64,000 bases of DNA from Saprospiraceae bacterium (GTDB taxonomy: Bacteria; Bacteroidota; Bacteroidia; Chitinophagales; Saprospiraceae): assembly GCA_013360405.1 (NCBI GenBank), contig JABWBR010000019.1, positions 1 through 64,000 on the forward strand. Direction: 5' to 3'. The position numbers and the translations under genes were made by a program. Positions 1-7,967 of this stretch are shown here, in pieces; the first letter of the stretch is position 1, and every line of letters starts with the position of its first letter. The notes below the pieces were generated by a model. It was not told the DNA's origin and did no database searches. It worked only from the letters and a program-made list of their open reading frames with translations.

Positions 1-462
1 GCTGTTTTCAAAAGTGGAAAGCGTGACAAGCTTCGAACGATTATTAACCAGCAAATGGGGTATGCAAAGGCCGCTTAAGCGACAATTTGGTTTGCGCCCA
101 TTGAAGCGACTTTTTTAATCAGGGTATTATTCTTTTTAATATTTGGATATTTAATTGAAACCTATGAGTTATTAGATACCGGCACTGCCATCTGGTCGGC
201 GGGCATTGTTGCGCTTATCTTTCTTATCCGGGCGCTGGCTCTGAAGTTGACGGGAACCCATTTAATGCCCTTGCTCTTTATCGCGCCGCGAGGATTGATT
301 ACGATATTATTATTTTTGTCAATCCTTCCCAATCAGATGATCCCCCTCGTGAATCAATCTCTAATCACACAAGTCATTGTGCTGACGGCATTGGTTATGA
401 TGGCTGGGTTAATAATGAATGGCAAAAAAGTAGAAGATAAGGAGTTACCTGCTGCCCATTGA
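1..462 (+). pseudogene. C-terminal part of a cation:proton antiporter, apparent frameshift
   Basis: This is the 3' end of a multi-pass inner-membrane antiporter that begins before the window. In frame 1, from about base 88, the translation contains IEATFLIRVLFFLIFGY, then PLLFIAPRGLITILLFLSI and a last hydrophobic helix. That pattern is typical of the final segments of Bacteroidota Na+(K+)/H+ antiporters. Upstream, frame 1 is broken by a TAA at 76-78, while frame 2 is open from base 2 and reads into LKRQF at 74-88. Joining frame 2 to frame 1 at the T run 86-88 restores one continuous protein, so one base appears to be missing there. This may be a true pseudogene or a sequencing error. The family assignment rests on the tail only. 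The gene ends 32 bp before the convergent OmpA-family gene. Confidence 0.6.
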
Positions 463-494
463 TCATACGGACAACAGGTAACGGGTTGCAGGCC

Positions 495-2243
495 TTATAG
501 TGTCTCCAATTCTTTCCTGATCGCTTTCAGCGAACTGGGCTGATAATGGAGCGCATAGCTGTCTTTTTCTCCGGCCATGGTTTCGTGAACGGCGAGGTAA
601 GCTTTGCCTTCCTGCACCTTATAGCCTATTATCTTGACGGCGGCTTTTTTGGGCACTTTGCCCGATTGGTATTTGCCATCAACCAGCGTAGCCGGCATGA
701 TGCTTTTCATTTCTTTAAAGATCACGAAGACCTTTTCTTCTGCGGCGTCGTTGTCGTGGATTACCAGCGTGGTTTGGTCCTCGGGTTCGATATTATAGAA
801 TAAATCGCAGTTGATCCAGCCCAGGCGGGTCACGGCGTAGAAGTAGTAGTCTACCGATGCGGCATCGGCTTTGCCTACGGCGGTGAAGTTGTTTTCAAAC
901 TCCTGCAGTCTTTTGTTGCGCGCCTCTTCCCAGGCAGCCATTTGCAAATGGAAGTTTTTCATGTCGATTTCGTATTGCGCCATCATGCGCTTTTTTTCTT
1001 CTTCGCTCAGTTGGGAGGTATTCATCGCGGCATTGCGCTTATCGGCCCAATCGTTGTAGGCTAGCTGGTAATCGACCAGTTGTTGCTCATAGCGTTGCAG
1101 GGCGGCTTCATAAGATTTGTAGCCATCCCAATATTTTTCGCGGCGGTATTCATAGCGGCGTAGGGCCACCTGGTATTTGGCTTCTCTTTTGCCTTCCAGT
1201 TTGGTTTTGGAAGAGAAGATGCGTTCGAAAAAGCCGGGTTCGTATTTGATCTTGTCGCGGTTGGGCGGCGTGGGTTCCCTGCGGGTAAAGGTACCGGGTC
1301 TCTCGGGTTTCTTTGGCGCCTTGCCCATGTAATTGGTTTTGACTTGTGCGACGGTGCGCATCACCGGCAGTGGGGGCTGGGGTGGCGACTTTATTCGTTC
1401 TTTGAGTGAACTAGCAGCCATTTGCTGGGTGGATATCCAGTCGTTGAGGTTGCCACCGGGGCCTGGCGCCCCATAAAAGAGTTGCATGCCTTCCTGGCGC
1501 ATATTGGTGGGCATGGCGAGTTGCAGGGCGGCGCCGTCTTTTACCGCAAGGGGTTGTCCGCCGGCGGTAGCTTCCACATAAAACATGCCGCCGCTCACCA
1601 GCATTTTGCCTTTAGAAGTGGTGTGCAACCCTGCCAGCATCATGTCGGGCAACTCGTACGATTCTTCTATCGACAACTCGATATTGCCTTTGGGGCAGCT
1701 GCCGTCGGGCAGGGTAAAAGAACCGGCTTCGACCCACAGTTGGGTGCCCGATTTGGCGGTGACTTTCACCGATTTGCCGGCATCGAAGCGGTAGGTCTGG
1801 CGGTTGTGGCGTTTGAGTCCGGCAGCCAGTTCGTCGATGCCTGAGAAATAGACGGGGCGGATCACCACGTCAACTCGGCGGTTACCCTGACGGCCTTCGT
1901 CATTGTCGTTGGAGAAAGCGGGCTGGTCTTCGCCCAGGCTTTTGGTAGTGGTTTTGGTCACCTTCACGCCCTGTGTAGCCATGTAGGCGCTCACCGAGGC
2001 GGCTCTGCGTTCGGCGAGTTGCAGGTTGTAGGTTTCCGAGCCGCGGCTGTCGGTGTGGGCCTCGATCTCCACAGCGTAGTCGGGCAATTCGAGTAGTTGC
2101 CGGCACCATTCGTCTAGCAGCTGCCGGGCGTCGGCGCGCAATTCGTGGCGGTCGGTGTCGAAATACACAGATTTTTTCCAATCCTCCTGTGCTTGTGTGT
2201 GAAAGGAGGCCAATAGCAACAATAGAAATACCGTTTTTTTCAT
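495..2243 (-). CDS. OmpA-family protein with long C-terminal region
   Basis: A 582-residue exported protein. Residues 1-18 form a signal peptide (lysine pair, leucine run, QAQ cleavage region). Residues about 25-130 form an OmpA-like peptidoglycan-binding domain: VYFDTDRHEL, then IEAHTDSRGS (the usual HTDxxG motif), and GRQGNRRVDVVI near the end (NRRV motif). This predicts periplasmic anchoring to the cell wall. The remaining 450 residues contain a beta-rich segment and a Y/E/R-rich, probably helical stretch (about 330-450) that I do not recognise. The gene stands alone, convergent to the antiporter and separated from the upstream metal-transport operon by a repeat array. The start is the ATG before the signal peptide. 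The OmpA domain is certain; the job of the C-terminal region is unknown. Confidence 0.85.
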   Translation of the reverse strand: MKKTVFLLLLLASFHTQAQEDWKKSVYFDTDRHELRADARQLLDEWCRQLLELPDYAVEIEAHTDSRGSETYNLQLAERRAASVSAYMATQGVKVTKTTTKSLGEDQPAFSNDNDEGRQGNRRVDVVIRPVYFSGIDELAAGLKRHNRQTYRFDAGKSVKVTAKSGTQLWVEAGSFTLPDGSCPKGNIELSIEESYELPDMMLAGLHTTSKGKMLVSGGMFYVEATAGGQPLAVKDGAALQLAMPTNMRQEGMQLFYGAPGPGGNLNDWISTQQMAASSLKERIKSPPQPPLPVMRTVAQVKTNYMGKAPKKPERPGTFTRREPTPPNRDKIKYEPGFFERIFSSKTKLEGKREAKYQVALRRYEYRREKYWDGYKSYEAALQRYEQQLVDYQLAYNDWADKRNAAMNTSQLSEEEKKRMMAQYEIDMKNFHLQMAAWEEARNKRLQEFENNFTAVGKADAASVDYYFYAVTRLGWINCDLFYNIEPEDQTTLVIHDNDAAEEKVFVIFKEMKSIMPATLVDGKYQSGKVPKKAAVKIIGYKVQEGKAYLAVHETMAGEKDSYALHYQPSSLKAIRKELETL

Positions 2244-2426
2244 AAGCTGTTGATTTACAGTTTTGAAAAATTAATTGTGTGAAGCGAATCCAAAAAAGGT
2301 GTTAAGGCATAGGGTGACTGGAATAAAACGGGAGCTTGATGAAAATGTTGTACGTTAACATTTTCCTGGGAGAAATGAATTGAATCGGAGTTGAAGGGGG
2401 AATTTTATTTTGGAAAATGCCGCAGT

Positions 2427-2584
2427 TGGATGCTTGAATTGAATGTTGAATGTTTGATGCTTGATGTTGGATTATTTTTTTGTATTTATAATATATTGAT
2501 AATCAAAAATAAAACATCAAACATCCAACATCCAACATCCAACATCAAACATCCAACATCCAACATCAAGACCCCAACATCCCC
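2427..2584. repeat. Inverted pair of heptad-word arrays (AACATCC family)
   Basis: The right arm (2513-2582) is a run of 7-bp words, mainly AACATCC and AACATCA. The left arm (2427-2472) carries the complementary words TGAATGT, TTGATGC and TTGATGT. The AT-rich centre (2473-2512) would be the loop, so transcripts from either strand can fold into a long imperfect hairpin. The array lies 3' of the ABC ATPase gene on the minus strand. The last codons and the TGA stop of that gene (2566-2568) lie inside the array. The same family recurs at 15009-15067, 15153-15190 and 17436-17512. Confidence 0.85.
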
Positions 2585-3309
2585 GTCTGGTGCAAAATGG
2601 GCAATTGGCTGGTGTATGTTTTGGCGATATTTTCCTGGGTGAAAGTAGTGTTGGTATCGCCGTGGGCGATGAGGCGCTGGTTGATAAACACAATGCGGTC
2701 GAAATAGCGGGGGGCGGAGGCCAGGTCGTGGTGTACCACCAGGATTGTTTTGCCTTCTGCGGCCAGTTTTTGGAGCAGTTGGATGATCTTTTCCTCGGTG
2801 GTCATGTCAACGCCTACAAAGGGTTCGTCGAGCAGCAGGATGTCGGGTTGTTGGCAGAGGGCGCGGGCGAGGAAAACGCGTTGTTGCTGTCCGCCCGAGA
2901 GTTCGCCAATCTGGCGGTTGGCAAAGTGTTCGATGCCGAGCTCCTCCATGGCCGTATGGGCTATCTGTCGGTCGCCGGCCGAGAGCCGCTCAAAGACTTT
3001 TTTGTAGGGATAACGCCCCATCAGCACTACATCGGCTACCGTAGCCGGGAAATTCCAGTCGACATCGTTTTTCTGGGGTACGTAGGCAATGCGGCGGCGC
3101 ATCTGTGCCAGCGGCGCCCCTTCGATGAATATTTGCCCCGAATTGGCAGGCAACAGCCCCAATACGGCTTTGAATAGCGTAGATTTTCCCGCGCCGTTAG
3201 GGCCGATGATGCCGTATAGGTGCCCCACCTCTATGTCGAGATAGATGTTGCTGAGCACGCGTTTGCGTTCGTAGGAGACCGAAAGGCCTTGTATGGATAT
3301 TGCCGGCAT
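2566..3309 (-). CDS. Metal ABC transporter ATP-binding protein (Mn/Zn/Fe type)
   Basis: A 247-residue cytoplasmic ATPase of the zinc/manganese/iron uptake family (ZnuC/MntB/TroB type). Visible motifs are Walker A GPNGAGKST (about 36-44), the Q-loop VPQKNDVDWNFP, signature LSGGQQQR, Walker B DILLLDEP and the H-loop VVHHD. It would power uptake with the binding protein encoded upstream, but it follows that gene by 171 bp of repeats, and the membrane permease normally found in such operons is absent. The C-terminus ends HQTGMLGS, the last residues being read from a heptad array, so its final few residues may differ from relatives. The start ATG directly abuts another heptad array (3310-3357). 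The metal cannot be decided from sequence. Confidence 0.9.
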   Translation of the reverse strand: MPAISIQGLSVSYERKRVLSNIYLDIEVGHLYGIIGPNGAGKSTLFKAVLGLLPANSGQIFIEGAPLAQMRRRIAYVPQKNDVDWNFPATVADVVLMGRYPYKKVFERLSAGDRQIAHTAMEELGIEHFANRQIGELSGGQQQRVFLARALCQQPDILLLDEPFVGVDMTTEEKIIQLLQKLAAEGKTILVVHHDLASAPRYFDRIVFINQRLIAHGDTNTTFTQENIAKTYTSQLPILHQTGMLGS

Positions 3310-3357
3310 TTGTTCTCTGTTGTCTGTTATCGGTTCTCGGTTCTCTGTTGTCGGTTA
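3310..3357. repeat. Heptad-word array abutting the ATPase start codon
   Basis: Seven 7-bp words run directly up to the ATG of the ABC ATPase. Read on the coding strand they are GAGAACC, GATAACA, GACAACA and variants. The same words form the right arm of the array at 12130-12284, which abuts the ogt start codon. No complementary arm is seen nearby. Confidence 0.75.
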
Positions 3358-3361
3358 ATTA

Positions 3362-3486
3362 GATGCTGTCACCTTGTCACCACCCTGTCGTTTCCCTGCC
3401 GTCACCACCAGGGGCGCTCCTGGGCCGTTACCACCGGGGCCTGCTCCTGGGCCGTCACCACTTGAGTTAGTTCCCCGTCGTCACCT
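3362..3486. repeat. GTGACAAG-type words plus a 25-bp tandem duplication
   Basis: The first half contains octad-like words (CACCTTGT, CACCACCC, GTCACC) of the GGTGACAA family also found at 36459-36479, 40627-40654 and 46413-46434. The second half holds two near-copies of a GC-rich unit of about 25 bp at 3411-3435 and 3436-3461, both containing CTCCTGGGCCGT. It separates the binding-protein gene from the ATPase gene and touches the 3' end of the former. No coding frame is credible here. Confidence 0.65.
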
Positions 3487-4497
3487 AACCCCTGCATTTA
3501 AACGGCGGAGCACAAAGAAAAAGCCGCCCAGCATGGCGATAGCCAGGGCAACCCAGATGAATATACCGGGTCGGGGTTTGACCACCGCCTCGGTGTCGGC
3601 CGATTGGTTTTTTGGAGGGGCGGACAGGGCTTTTACAATCGTTTCCGTGTTGTAGGTCAGCATGTCGATATACGTAGGTGCTGGGCTGTTTTTATCGCCG
3701 ATAGAATCGGAGAAAAGCTTGCCGCCTATCGAAATGTGGTTGTCGGTGGCCAATTGCTGGAGTAGTTTGGGGTTTACGGTAGTTTCAATAAAGACGGCGG
3801 GTACCTTTTGTGCTTTGATGATCTTGTTGAGACGCACCAGGTCGGAGGTTTGGGCTTCGGAGTCAGTAGAGGTGCCCAACACGGCTTCTACCCGAATTCC
3901 ATAGCGTTGGCCAAAATAGCGAAAGGCGTCGTGCGACGTGATCAGGATGCGTTGCGGTTCGGGGATGGTCTTGATGCGGTCGGCGATCTGCCGGTCGAGC
4001 GCTTCGAGTTGTTGTTTGTAGATGCCGTGGTTAAAAGCATAGCTTTCTGCGTTGGCGGGGTCGAGTTTCGAAAGGGCTTTTAATATGTTGTCGATGTATA
4101 TCAATCCGTTGGCGGCACTCATCCAGGCGTGGGGGTCGGTAGAATTTTTGTATTTCTCGCTGGCAAAGGGTGTGATGCCTTCGGTGATCGTAACGACGTT
4201 GGCTTTTGTGCCCGAATTATTGATCAACTCACTGAGCCAGCCTTCGAAAGTCAGCTCGTTTTTGAGGATGAGCTGCGCCGAAGCAACCAGCCGGGCATCG
4301 GCGGGGGTGGGTTCGTAGAGGTGCGGATCGCCGCCGATGGGCACGATACTGCGCACTTCTACCATATTGCCGCCGATCACTTCGGTCATGTCGGCAAAAA
4401 TAGAAGCGGTGGCTAATACCAGCGGTTTTTGATGAGCTTGAGCTTGAGCGGTTTGCATGGCCAAAAGAATGACCAGGGTTATTAGAAGCGGTTTCAT
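3481..4497 (-). CDS. TroA/ZnuA-type metal-binding protein with C-terminal membrane anchor
   Basis: A 338-residue periplasmic solute-binding protein (SBP_bac_9 family) that captures Mn2+, Zn2+ or Fe2+ for ABC import. Residues 1-20 are a signal peptide ending QAQA. The four classical ligands can be placed: His59 in GGDPHLYEP, His123 in DPHAWM, His189 in TSHDAFRYF, and Asp264 in LFSDSIG. Unusually, residues about 313-331 form a hydrophobic helix followed by a basic tail (RRLNAGVR), so the protein should be tethered to the inner membrane by its C-terminus. The gene starts 2 bp after the regulator gene ends, so the two are co-transcribed. The family is sure; the metal is not. Confidence 0.9.
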   Translation of the reverse strand: MKPLLITLVILLAMQTAQAQAHQKPLVLATASIFADMTEVIGGNMVEVRSIVPIGGDPHLYEPTPADARLVASAQLILKNELTFEGWLSELINNSGTKANVVTITEGITPFASEKYKNSTDPHAWMSAANGLIYIDNILKALSKLDPANAESYAFNHGIYKQQLEALDRQIADRIKTIPEPQRILITSHDAFRYFGQRYGIRVEAVLGTSTDSEAQTSDLVRLNKIIKAQKVPAVFIETTVNPKLLQQLATDNHISIGGKLFSDSIGDKNSPAPTYIDMLTYNTETIVKALSAPPKNQSADTEAVVKPRPGIFIWVALAIAMLGGFFFVLRRLNAGVR

Positions 4498-4499
4498 AG

Positions 4500-5168
4500 T
4501 TATTGTTTTTGGACAAATAGATTTTGGCTAACTTTTTTTGATACGATGTGTTCTTTGTCGCCGTTGAGCGCAATTTTCATCGATTCGTCGTAGTCGAATC
4601 GCTCTACGACGGTCACCTGGGCGCCCAGCGATAATTGCAGCCTGTCGAGGTATTGTAAAAAGGCCGTAGAATGGTCCTGAACGCCCACCACGATACCCTT
4701 TTCTCCCTGGTGCAGGTCGGCCAGCGGCGCCTGCTTGCGGAAGGTGAAATTGCCCTCGGCATCGGGAATGGGATCGCCGTGGGGGTCAAACTTGGGCCGC
4801 CCCAGGTAGTCGTCGAGCCGCTCAACCAATTCTTCGGATTGGATGTGTTCCAACTCTTCGGCCATATCGTGGACCTCGTCCCAGGAGAAATGCAATTTTT
4901 CTACCAAAAAAACTTCCCAAAGCCTGTGTTTGCGCACCAAAAGGGTGGCCAAACGCCCGCCTTTAATGGTGAGCGTCACGCCTTTGTATTTTTCGTAGTG
5001 GATCAATTCTTTTTTTGACAGCCGGTTGAGCATGTCGGTCACCGAAGCGGCCGTAGTTTTCATTTCTGTCGAAATGGCGTTGGTATTTACCGGCCGGCCT
5101 TCTTCTTTTTCCGCTATTTTAAATATAGCTTTGAGATAATTCTCCTCTGTGTGTGAAATGTTATCCAT
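4500..5168 (-). CDS. DtxR/MntR-family metal-dependent repressor
   Basis: A 222-residue cytoplasmic metalloregulator. Residues about 5-65 are the winged helix (YLKAIFKI, then the recognition region TAASVTDMLNRLSKKELI). Residues about 70-140 are the metal-binding and dimerisation helices with ExxH-type segments (HDMAEELEHIQSEELVERL). Residues about 150-220 form a FeoA/SH3-like domain (PLADLHQGEKGIVVGV). It is the first gene of the metal-uptake operon, and a DtxR-like palindrome lies 34 bp upstream of its start, so it most likely represses the operon, itself included, when metal is plentiful. Manganese or iron is the likely co-repressor by family knowledge. Confidence 0.92.
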   Translation of the reverse strand: MDNISHTEENYLKAIFKIAEKEEGRPVNTNAISTEMKTTAASVTDMLNRLSKKELIHYEKYKGVTLTIKGGRLATLLVRKHRLWEVFLVEKLHFSWDEVHDMAEELEHIQSEELVERLDDYLGRPKFDPHGDPIPDAEGNFTFRKQAPLADLHQGEKGIVVGVQDHSTAFLQYLDRLQLSLGAQVTVVERFDYDESMKIALNGDKEHIVSKKVSQNLFVQKQ

Positions 5169-5201
5169 GGTGGCTAAGGTATCTAAGGCAAATATACAAT
5201 T

Positions 5202-5217
5202 TTTAGATTAACCTAAA
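5202..5217. promoter_or_regulatory. Probable MntR/DtxR operator
   Basis: TTTAGATTAACCTAAA is a 16-bp palindrome with a single mismatch. It resembles the TTAGGTTA...TAACCTAA boxes bound by DtxR-type repressors. It lies 34 bp upstream of the regulator's start codon, with another half-site-like TTTTAGAT at about 5222-5230. The position fits autorepression of the metal operon. Confidence 0.6.
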
Positions 5218-5323
5218 TATTATTTTAGATAAATATTTTTTCTTGCTTTTGAAATTTTTTTCTTTGTGCGAATCGATTTGGGATAAAATGCTATCTTTAA
5301 AATAATAACCAAAATCATACAAC

Positions 5324-5566
5324 ATGGCAGATTGGATATGGTTTTTGATCATCGGCGGAGCCGCCGGCTGGCTGGCCGGTCAAGTCATGAAGGGTTCGGG
5401 ATACGGAATTATCGGCAATATAGTGCTCGGCATAGTGGGCGGTATTGTCGGAGGTTTTTTGTTTAAGCTGATCGGCCTTCGCGCCGACGGTATCCTGGGT
5501 TCTGTGCTGATGGCTGCCGTGGGAGCGGCATTGCTGGTGTGGGTGGTGCAAAAGATAAAAAAGTAA
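5324..5566 (+). CDS. GlsB/YeaQ/YmgE-family small membrane protein
   Basis: An 80-residue inner-membrane protein with three hydrophobic helices separated by glycine-rich turns (IIGGAAGWLAGQVMKG, IIGNIVLGIVGGIVGG, and a last helix ending VVQKIKK). This is the transglycosylase-associated/GlsB family pattern, often linked to envelope stress; the biochemical role is not established. The start ATG follows an AT-rich leader. The gene stops only 3 bp before the TTG start of the VWA gene, so the two are probably co-transcribed, although they are not usual partners. Confidence 0.85.
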   Translation: MADWIWFLIIGGAAGWLAGQVMKGSGYGIIGNIVLGIVGGIVGGFLFKLIGLRADGILGSVLMAAVGAALLVWVVQKIKK

Positions 5567-5569
5567 CTT

Positions 5570-6709
5570 TTGGACGAAAGTCTGCAGAAGTGGCGCTTGG
5601 TATTGGGTCAGCAGGCAGAAGAGGCCGGTGCTGAGGAGAAGATTACTTTGTCTGCGCAACAGCAAGGGATGGACAAGGTGCTTGAGGCGCTGTACGACAG
5701 TCAGCGCAAGGGAGGCCTTGGAAGCTCGTCGCCCAACGTAAGCCGCTGGCTCGGCGATATCAGGCGTTATTTCCCAGCGCCGGTAGTGCAAGTCATGCAA
5801 AAAGACGCGCTCGACCGGCTGGGCTTGCAGCGCATGTTGTTGGAGCCTGAACTGCTGGAAGCCGTGACACCCGATGTGCATCTGGTGAGCGCGTTGCTGT
5901 CGCTGAGCAAAGTATTGCCCGTGCAGACGCAAGCCACGGCCAGGGAGGTAGTAGAGAAAGTGGTAAAAGCCCTCGAGGCGCGGCTGCGCTATCCGATGCA
6001 GGTGGCGCTTCGGGGCCGGTTGGACCGGGCGGAGCGGCGTCGTCGGCCTCGGCCCGGCGATATCAATTGGCTGCAAACCCTTCGCGCCAACCTGAAGCAT
6101 TACCAGCCCACCTTGAAAACCGTGATCCCCGAGCAGTGGATCGGCTACGGCCGCCAGGCCAATCAGTTGCGCGACGTGATTTTGCTGATCGACCAAAGCG
6201 GCTCGATGGCCACCTCAGTAGTATACGCGGGGGTGCTGAGTTGTATTATGGCTTCTACGCGGTCGCTTCGCACGCGTGTTGTCGCATTTGATACGGCAGT
6301 GGTAGATTTGACCGAACACCTCTCCGATCCGGTATCGCTTTTGTTTGCCACCCAATTGGGAGGAGGCACTGATATCCATAAAGCGCTAGCCTATGCGCAA
6401 CCTTTTATTCAGTCGCCCGCCAATACGATCATGGTATTGATCAGCGATTTATTCGAAGGAGGTAACCAGGAGGGTATGCTCAGGCGGATCGCCGCCATTA
6501 AGGCTTCGGGGGTGAATTTCATTTGCTTGCTGGCCCTCAACGACGAGGGAGCGCCGGCTTACGACCGCGAGGTAGCCGAATCTCTGGCCCGGCTCGATAT
6601 ACCTTCTTTTGCCTGTACGCCCGATCTATTCCCCGATCTCATGGCTGCGGCCATCAACAGGCAGGATATTCACCAGTGGATGAACGCCCATGGGCTGGGT
6701 GGAAAATAG
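5570..6709 (+). CDS. YehP-like VWA-domain protein
   Basis: A 379-residue cytoplasmic protein matching the layout of E. coli YehP (about 378 residues): N-terminal LQKWRLVLG, a helical middle region, and a C-terminal von Willebrand A domain from about residue 200. The metal-ion-dependent adhesion site is intact: DQSGS, the later threonine in GGGTD, and the aspartate in LISDLFEGG. Such proteins normally work with a MoxR-type AAA+ ATPase and SWIM-domain partners, none of which is present here. The TTG start is the first possible codon after an in-frame stop at 5564-5566 (the stop of the preceding gene). The N-terminus may therefore be slightly short or rearranged. Substrate unknown. Confidence 0.8.
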   Translation: MDESLQKWRLVLGQQAEEAGAEEKITLSAQQQGMDKVLEALYDSQRKGGLGSSSPNVSRWLGDIRRYFPAPVVQVMQKDALDRLGLQRMLLEPELLEAVTPDVHLVSALLSLSKVLPVQTQATAREVVEKVVKALEARLRYPMQVALRGRLDRAERRRRPRPGDINWLQTLRANLKHYQPTLKTVIPEQWIGYGRQANQLRDVILLIDQSGSMATSVVYAGVLSCIMASTRSLRTRVVAFDTAVVDLTEHLSDPVSLLFATQLGGGTDIHKALAYAQPFIQSPANTIMVLISDLFEGGNQEGMLRRIAAIKASGVNFICLLALNDEGAPAYDREVAESLARLDIPSFACTPDLFPDLMAAAINRQDIHQWMNAHGLGGK

Positions 6710-6715
6710 CCCGGA

Positions 6716-7867
6716 TTAATCGTTTTCTTCGTGGGCGTAAACAGCGGTGCTAAGAATTTCTTCGTAGTAGGCCTCGTATTGGGGCAAAATGATGTTGATA
6801 TCAAACAGGTGAGCCCGAGCCAGGGCGTTTTTGCGAAATTCCTGCAGCACGGCTTCATCGCTGAGTATGTCAATTGCATGACGAGCCATACCGTCTACGT
6901 CGCCCACGTGGCTCAAATAACCGGTTTTGCCGTGTACGTTCAATTCGGGCAAACCGCCCACATCAGAGGAAATCACGGGCACTTCGCAGGCCATCGCTTC
7001 GAGGGCTGCAAGGCCGAAGCTTTCGCTCTCCGACGGCATAATAAACAGGTCGGAAATAGCCAGCAGTTCTTCGATAGCGTCTTGTTTGCCCAGAAACCTC
7101 ACCTCGTGACAGAGATCCAATTGGCGGCACAATTCTTCCATGTGGGTGCGCTCAGGGCCGTCGCCAATGAGCAGTAATTTGGAGGGAAGACGTTCGTGCA
7201 CCCTTTTAAAAACCTGGATGACGTCTTCTACGCGTTTCACTTTGCGGAAGTTTGACGTATGCAGCAGGATGCGCTCGCCGTTGGGAGCGATAGCTTTTTT
7301 GAAGTGGTCTTTATCTATTTTTTTAAAACGGGAAAAGTCTATGAAGTTATAGATCACCCGAATGTCCTTCTGGATATTGAATAAGTCGAGCGTTTGTTGT
7401 TTCAGGTTTTCTGAAACGGCTGTGACGCCGTCGGACTTATTGATAGAAAACTCCACTACCGGGGCAAAGGCCTTATTGGCGCCAACTAATGTGATATCGG
7501 TGCCGTGGAGGGTAGTGACCACGGGCACATAACGCCCCTGGGTAAGCAAAATTTTCTTGGCCATATACGCCACCGTAGCATGCGGGATGGCATAGTGCAC
7601 GTGGAGAATATCCAGTTTTTCAAACTTGACCACATCGACGAGCTTGCTGGTCAGGGCCGTATCGTAGGGGGCGTATTCGAAAAGCGGGTAATCTTCACCG
7701 GAGACTTCGTGGTAATACACGTTTTCCTGAAAGGTGCTCAGGCGGGCCGGCCGGCGATAGGTGATAAAGTGAACTTCGTGGCCGCGGTCGGCCAGGCCCA
7801 ATCCCAACTCGGTGGCTACTACGCCGCTACCTCCATAAGTGGGATAACACACGATACCTATTTTCAT
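6716..7867 (-). CDS. bshA: N-acetyl-alpha-D-glucosaminyl L-malate synthase (bacillithiol)
   Basis: A 383-residue GT4-family glycosyltransferase catalysing the first step of bacillithiol synthesis: UDP-GlcNAc plus L-malate to GlcNAc-malate. The N-terminus MKIGIVCYPTYGGSGVVATE is the BshA hallmark. HVHYAIPHA follows near residue 95, TTLHGTDITLVG near 140, and the donor-site ESESFGLAALEAMACEVPV near 280. The length is normal. No other bsh gene is in the window, as usual for Bacteroidota, where the pathway genes are scattered. The gene has its own upstream region, which is occupied by the hairpin at 7880-7950; that hairpin also lies 3' of the T9SS protein gene. Confidence 0.93.
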   Translation of the reverse strand: MKIGIVCYPTYGGSGVVATELGLGLADRGHEVHFITYRRPARLSTFQENVYYHEVSGEDYPLFEYAPYDTALTSKLVDVVKFEKLDILHVHYAIPHATVAYMAKKILLTQGRYVPVVTTLHGTDITLVGANKAFAPVVEFSINKSDGVTAVSENLKQQTLDLFNIQKDIRVIYNFIDFSRFKKIDKDHFKKAIAPNGERILLHTSNFRKVKRVEDVIQVFKRVHERLPSKLLLIGDGPERTHMEELCRQLDLCHEVRFLGKQDAIEELLAISDLFIMPSESESFGLAALEAMACEVPVISSDVGGLPELNVHGKTGYLSHVGDVDGMARHAIDILSDEAVLQEFRKNALARAHLFDINIILPQYEAYYEEILSTAVYAHEEND

Positions 7868-7879
7868 GTAAAATATTGA

Positions 7880-7950
7880 TTTGTGGTCTGTATGGTGGGG
7901 GAAATGTTCACCATTTCCCCACCATACATATAATAATATTAGACCACAAA
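7880..7950. repeat. Nested inverted repeat with GTTCACC loop
   Basis: The inner stem is TATGGTGGGG...AAAT (7891-7905) pairing with ATTTCCCCACCATA (7913-7926) around the loop GTTCACC, with one bulged G. The outer arms TTTGTGGTCT (7880-7889) and AGACCACAAA (7941-7950) are perfectly complementary. It lies between the 3' end of the T9SS gene and the start of bshA. There is no T run, so it is not a classic terminator. Two further hairpins with a GTTTACC loop are at 40602-40628 and 56355-56380. Confidence 0.8.
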
Positions 7951-7967
7951 TGGTTGAGGCGGGAAGA

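Noticed and set aside
2391-2642. Possible 83-residue protein with NIQHPTSNIKHPTS repeats
   Set aside because: It is the in-frame translation of the heptad array and has no independent coding support.
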